11,003 nucleotides of DNA from Eubacteriales bacterium (GTDB lineage Bacteria; Bacillota; Clostridia; Peptostreptococcales; Anaerovoracaceae): NCBI GenBank assembly GCA_028692535.1, contig JAQUXD010000054.1:1-11003 (forward strand), in the 5' to 3' direction. Below are positions 7,996 through 11,003 of the stretch, one piece after another (the stretch's first letter is position 1; each line of letters opens with the position of its first letter). Below the pieces are notes generated by a model that ran no database searches, was not told where the DNA came from, and saw nothing but the letters and a program-made list of their open reading frames with translations. The position numbers and the translations under genes are program-made.

Positions 7996-10230
7996 CTATA
8001 TGCGATTTCTTCCCCTATGTTTCCGGTTGGCCGTATTGGAGGGGCAACCTTTGCATCCGGCCGGGCAAGCGCCCTGGCATCCAGACCCATAGGCCATGGG
8101 CTCGTAATGCACATGCTCCCTGGGTTTGGGACGAAACAGAAGGAAAAGCAGCATCCCCATAAGGAGAAATGCCACAGCAGACCAGAATGTAAGACTGCCT
8201 CCCTGAAGCAGCAGTCCGAACTGATACACCATGAGCGCCGCTCCGTAGGCAAAGCCGGTCATGTATCCGATGGTGGCCAGTGTCCAGTGAATGCTGTTCA
8301 TCTCTTTCTTAATGGTAGCGATCGTTGCGATGCACGGCGCGCACAGCAGATTGAATATCAAGAAGCTGTAAGCAGTGAGTCCGGTGAAGTCCGCCGCGAG
8401 ACGGCTCCAGATCTGTGTGCCGTCTTCGGCAACTTCGGCAAAGCCGTACAGGACGCCGAAGGTGCTCACCACGTTTTCCTTGGCGATCAGTCCGGTAAAC
8501 GTGGCCACGGCGGCCTGCCAGTTCCCAAAGCCCAGAGGCGCAAAGAACGGCGCCACCCATCCGCCGATGGAAGACAGCAGACTGGTATTGTTGTCCGGCA
8601 CCATCATCAGACGACCGTCTTCAGCACCGAAGCTCTGCAAGAACCACAGGATCACCGAGGAAAGCAGAATGACGGTTCCCGCGCGCTTCACAAAGGACCA
8701 GGCTCGCTCCCCTGTCGTACGCGCGATATTTGATAATGTGGGCATATGATAGGGCGGAAGCTCCATGATAAAAGGCGCCACATCACCCGCAAAAGGGCGG
8801 GTTTTCTTCAGCATAAGACCTGAAAGCACAACGGCTGTGATGCCGATAAAATAGGCAGAAACGGCCACCAGTCCGGAACCTCCGAAAAGAGCTCCGGCAA
8901 ACAAGGCTACGATGGGCATTTTCGCGCCGCAGGGGATAAAAGACGTGGTCATGATCGTCATGCGACGGTCCCGATCGTTCTCGATGGTCCGAGAGGCCAT
9001 GATACCCGGAACAGAACATCCCGAACCCACAAGCATGGGAATAAAGCTTTTCCCCGAAAGTCCGAATTTTCGGAAAATCCGATCCATGATGAAAGCGACC
9101 CTGGACATATAACCTACATCCTCCAGAAGCGACAGCATCAGAAACAACACCGTCATCTGGGGCACAAACCCTAAAACGGCGCCGACGCCGCCGATGATAC
9201 CATCCAATAACAGGCCGCTGAAGACGGGGGATGCGCCGACCTGATCCAGCCAGGCAGACAAAGGCATATAAATCCAGTCGCCAAAGAGCGTCTCGTTGGT
9301 AAACTCCGTAACAAAGCCGCCTACGGTGGAGATCGACAGGTAATAAACCAAGAACATCACTACGGCAAAGATGGGAAGCGCCAGGATCCGATTCGTGAGG
9401 ATTCGGTCGATCTTATCTGAATCGGTTCCTCCTGCTTTGATATTCCGGATGACACATTTGGCCACCAGCTTTTCCACATAGTTGTAGCGTTGGCTGATAA
9501 TGATGCTTTCCGAATCGTCGTCCATCTCCTTTTCGCATTCCCGGATATGCACTTCCAGATGTTGCTCAAGCTCTTGAGGCAGATCCAACTCTTCCAGGAT
9601 CACTGCATCCCGCTCAAAGATTTTAATAGCATACCAGCGCAGATACCTTTCCGGAACCTTGTCCTGGATCGATTCTTCGATATGAGCGATCGCATGTTCA
9701 ACGCTTCCGTTGAAGACCGGCGGGATGTGGACCGGCCTAGTGCTGCTGACCAAATCCGAAGCGGCGGTGGCAGCTTCCAGCGAACCCTGCCCCCGAAGTG
9801 CCGAAGTTTCCATCACACGGCAGCCCAACGCATCCTCCAGACCTTTCAAATTGATCACATCACCATTCTTTCGAACGATATCGATCATGTTCAGAGCAAT
9901 GATCACCGGTACGCCGATCTCGATGATCTGAGTCGTAAGATACAAATTTCTCTCGATATTGGTGGCATCCACGATATTGATCACCGCATCCGGTTTTTCC
10001 CGCACCAGATAATTTCGTGTGATCACTTCTTCGGGACTGTAAGAGGACAAGGAATAAATACCGGGCAGATCCTGAATGATCACATCCGACCTTCCCTTGA
10101 GCTTTCCCTCTTTTTTTTCCACCGTAACACCGGGCCAATTTCCCACATATTGCTGAGAGCCGGTCAAATCATTGAACATGGTGGTTTTGCCGCTGTTCGG
10201 ATTGCCGGCCAGCGCGATCTTGATGCTCAT
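7996..10230 (-). CDS. feoB: Ferrous iron transport protein B, FeoB, with cysteine-rich C-terminal tail
   Basis: A 744-residue inner-membrane Fe(2+) transporter. The N-terminal G domain shows G1 GNPNSGKT (9-16), G2 around Thr36 in NWPGVTVE, G3 DLPG (54-57), G4 NMID (114-117) and G5 SAL (143-145). A helical linker domain follows to about residue 260, then a polytopic membrane region with two Gate domains; Cys405 in VGSGCSVPG and the paired cysteines of LLCAPC are the conserved transport-path cysteines. The C terminus ends in a soluble tail with Cys718, Cys722, Cys726 and Cys729 followed by a basic stretch, which is unusual for a FeoB of this length. The start is taken as the ATG at 10230 (MSIKIALAGNPN), with AGGAG eight bases upstream; a GTG at 10233 would add one residue. 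It follows feoA with two bases between stop and start. Confidence 0.96.
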   Translation of the reverse strand: MSIKIALAGNPNSGKTTMFNDLTGSQQYVGNWPGVTVEKKEGKLKGRSDVIIQDLPGIYSLSSYSPEEVITRNYLVREKPDAVINIVDATNIERNLYLTTQIIEIGVPVIIALNMIDIVRKNGDVINLKGLEDALGCRVMETSALRGQGSLEAATAASDLVSSTRPVHIPPVFNGSVEHAIAHIEESIQDKVPERYLRWYAIKIFERDAVILEELDLPQELEQHLEVHIRECEKEMDDDSESIIISQRYNYVEKLVAKCVIRNIKAGGTDSDKIDRILTNRILALPIFAVVMFLVYYLSISTVGGFVTEFTNETLFGDWIYMPLSAWLDQVGASPVFSGLLLDGIIGGVGAVLGFVPQMTVLFLMLSLLEDVGYMSRVAFIMDRIFRKFGLSGKSFIPMLVGSGCSVPGIMASRTIENDRDRRMTIMTTSFIPCGAKMPIVALFAGALFGGSGLVAVSAYFIGITAVVLSGLMLKKTRPFAGDVAPFIMELPPYHMPTLSNIARTTGERAWSFVKRAGTVILLSSVILWFLQSFGAEDGRLMMVPDNNTSLLSSIGGWVAPFFAPLGFGNWQAAVATFTGLIAKENVVSTFGVLYGFAEVAEDGTQIWSRLAADFTGLTAYSFLIFNLLCAPCIATIATIKKEMNSIHWTLATIGYMTGFAYGAALMVYQFGLLLQGGSLTFWSAVAFLLMGMLLFLLFRPKPREHVHYEPMAYGSGCQGACPAGCKGCPSNTANRKHRGRNRI

Positions 10231-10232
10231 CA

Positions 10233-10463
10233 CTATCGCTCCTGGGTCACTTCGATCAATGCGGCGTCTGCTTTCCGGATGGAAAGCTCATATCCCCGAA
10301 CAGTCACTTCGATAGGATCTCCAAGCGGCGCTACTTTCCGTACAAAAATTTCCACTCCTTTTGTAACGCCCATATCCATAATGCGCCTGCGTAACGCACC
10401 GTGTCCGTGAAGCTTTGCAACTCTTGCGTGTTCCTTTACGCGAACGTCTCTTAGTGTCTTCAT
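10233..10463 (-). CDS. feoA: Ferrous iron transport protein A, FeoA
   Basis: A 76-residue cytoplasmic protein of the FeoA SH3-like fold, the typical length for the family. It shows the characteristic stretch LRRRIMDMGVTKGVEIFVRKVAPLGDP in broken form: RRRIMDMG (25-32), then VEIFVRKVAPLGDP, then the closing part beginning VRGYELSIRK. FeoA is thought to bind or regulate FeoB and is needed for full iron uptake. It is the first gene of the minus-strand run. The ATG at 10463 has AGGAG seven bases upstream (10471-10475), and the divergent promoter region with two probable operators lies directly before it. Confidence 0.93.
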   Translation of the reverse strand: MKTLRDVRVKEHARVAKLHGHGALRRRIMDMGVTKGVEIFVRKVAPLGDPIEVTVRGYELSIRKADAALIEVTQER

Positions 10464-10505
10464 AAAATGTCTCCTGTCTTAAAGTGTTTTGATTTCCTCA
10501 TTTAA

Positions 10506-10521
10506 GTTAGTTGTCTCTAAC
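10506..10521 (-). promoter_or_regulatory. Probable metalloregulator operator 1 (at the feoA transcription start)
   Basis: On the minus strand GTTAG-AGACAA-CTAAC is a perfect 5-bp inverted repeat with a 6-base spacer. It shares its first eight bases (GTTAGAGA) with operator 2, exactly 24 bases away. TTAG/CTAA half-sites are typical of DtxR-family boxes. It covers the predicted feoA start site, so binding would block transcription. The regulator is inferred from the adjacent dtxR-like gene. Confidence 0.55.
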
Positions 10522-10528
10522 CACTGAA

Positions 10529-10557
10529 AGTTTAGCATCTCTAACTCATGTTGTCAA
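10529..10557 (-). promoter_or_regulatory. feoA promoter
   Basis: Minus strand: TTGACA (10557-10552), a perfect -35, a 17-base spacer, then TAAACT (10534-10529), 4 of 6 matches to the -10 consensus. The predicted start is near 10522, leaving a leader of about 60 bases with the ribosome binding site at 10471-10475. Confidence 0.7.
10530..10545 (-). promoter_or_regulatory. Probable metalloregulator operator 2 (within the feoA promoter)
   Basis: On the minus strand GTTAGAGATGCTAAAC is an imperfect palindrome related to operator 1. It lies between the -35 and -10 boxes of the feoA promoter and overlaps the -10, the position expected for repression. Half-site similarity to DtxR-type boxes is by eye. 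Confidence 0.5.
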
Positions 10558-10563
10558 CAAGAC

Positions 10564-10592
10564 TTGAAAAAATTCTACCAAAGTGCTAGGAT
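10564..10592 (+). promoter_or_regulatory. Promoter of the dtxR/mntR-like gene
   Basis: TTGAAA (10564-10569), a 17-base spacer, and TAGGAT (10587-10592) preceded by TG at 10584-10585, giving an extended -10. It is divergent to the feoA promoter, with only six bases between the two -35 boxes. The gene has AAAGGGGA at 10606-10613 before its ATG. Confidence 0.6.
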
Positions 10593-10619
10593 ATTCATGA
10601 CAAAGAAAGGGGAACTTCG

Positions 10620-10988
10620 ATGAATATCATGAAATCTTCGGAAGATTATCTTGAAATGATGCTGATGCTGAAAGAAAAAAAAGGGTATATTCGGTCCGTG
10701 GACATCGCTGCGGAACTGGGTGTCACCAAACCCAGCGTATCCTATGCAACAAAACGGCTCAGAGAGAACGGCTACATCACCATGAATACGGAAGGATTGA
10801 TCGAACTCACCGATTCCGGCATGAGCATTGCAAAAAAAATATACCGGCGGCATAAAGTCATCGCCAACTTCCTCATAGAAATCGGCGTGGAAGAAAGCAT
10901 TGCCTACGAGGATGCCTGCAAAATCGAACATGATATCAGTCCTCAAACCTTTCAGGCGCTGAAGAATCACATGAAAAAAGTCCAGTAA
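10620..10988 (+). CDS. DtxR/MntR-family metal-dependent transcriptional repressor
   Basis: A 122-residue regulator with an N-terminal winged helix (SVDIAAELGVTKPSVSYATK is the helix-turn-helix, 26-45) and the metal-binding dimerization domain. It ends soon after this domain, so it lacks the SH3 domain of DtxR/IdeR and has the short MntR architecture (B. subtilis MntR is about 142 residues). Aligning from memory, Asp9 and Glu12 match MntR Asp8 and Glu11, His78 matches His77, and Glu103-His104 match Glu102-His103. Cys100, however, falls where MntR has Glu99 and DtxR has Cys102. It would bind DNA when loaded with Fe(2+) or Mn(2+) and repress the divergent feoAB. Start at 10620 is preferred over Met4 (10629) because AAAGGGGA ends six bases before it. 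No symbol is given because the sensed metal is uncertain. Confidence 0.9.
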   Translation: MNIMKSSEDYLEMMLMLKEKKGYIRSVDIAAELGVTKPSVSYATKRLRENGYITMNTEGLIELTDSGMSIAKKIYRRHKVIANFLIEIGVEESIAYEDACKIEHDISPQTFQALKNHMKKVQ

Positions 10989-11003
10989 TAAAAACGGCTG
11001 AAG

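Noticed and set aside
7459..8733. Long plus-strand reading frame of 424 codons
   Set aside because: It is antisense to the copA start and feoB end, crosses their intergenic gap, and has no recognisable domain.
10231..10233. GTG start for feoB
   Set aside because: The ATG three bases later has better ribosome-binding-site spacing (eight bases) and needs no overlap with the feoA stop; the difference is one residue.
9490..10410. Plus-strand reading frame of 306 codons
   Set aside because: Antisense shadow of feoB and feoA, rich in His, Arg and Phe with no family resemblance.

Overview
The window reads as chromosome of a Gram-positive-type anaerobe, most likely a member of the Clostridia (Bacillota). 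The basis is the strong AGGAGG-type ribosome binding sites, the FeoAB ferrous iron system, a short MntR/DtxR-like regulator without an SH3 domain, and protein sequences of clostridial style. Base composition looks moderate, about half G+C by eye. The lineage is inferred. Coding density is very high, and no tRNA, rRNA, insertion sequence, CRISPR array or prophage gene is visible.

Left part (1-1721, plus strand): the 3' end of a gene for an FMN-binding glutamate synthase-like protein is followed, 28 bases later, by a complete fructoselysine 6-kinase gene (frlD). A strong intrinsic terminator closes this unit. The pair looks like the tail of an Amadori-product (fructoselysine) catabolic operon whose other genes lie to the left of the window.

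Middle and right part (1749-10463, minus strand): five genes run in one direction in the order feoA, feoB, copA, sbcD, sbcC. FeoA and FeoB import ferrous iron, CopA is a Cu(+)/Ag(+)-type export ATPase, and SbcD/SbcC form a Mn-dependent DNA-end nuclease with a long coiled-coil ATPase. feoA-feoB almost touch. copA-sbcD and sbcD-sbcC each overlap by four bases (ATGA), so they are probably translationally coupled. Between feoB and copA a perfect 9-bp inverted repeat followed by six T lies directly against the copA start codon. An extended -10 box sits just upstream, so this junction probably ends or attenuates feoAB transcription and starts copA-sbcDC transcription.

Far right (10464-10988): a 156-bp divergent control region holds a consensus-like promoter for feoAB, two 16-bp GTTAG/CTAAC-type imperfect palindromes placed in the promoter spacer and at the start site, and a second promoter reading right into a dtxR/mntR-family gene. 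The simplest model is that this metalloregulator represses feoAB when metal is sufficient. Its predicted metal ligands mix MntR-like and DtxR-like features, so which metal it senses is open.
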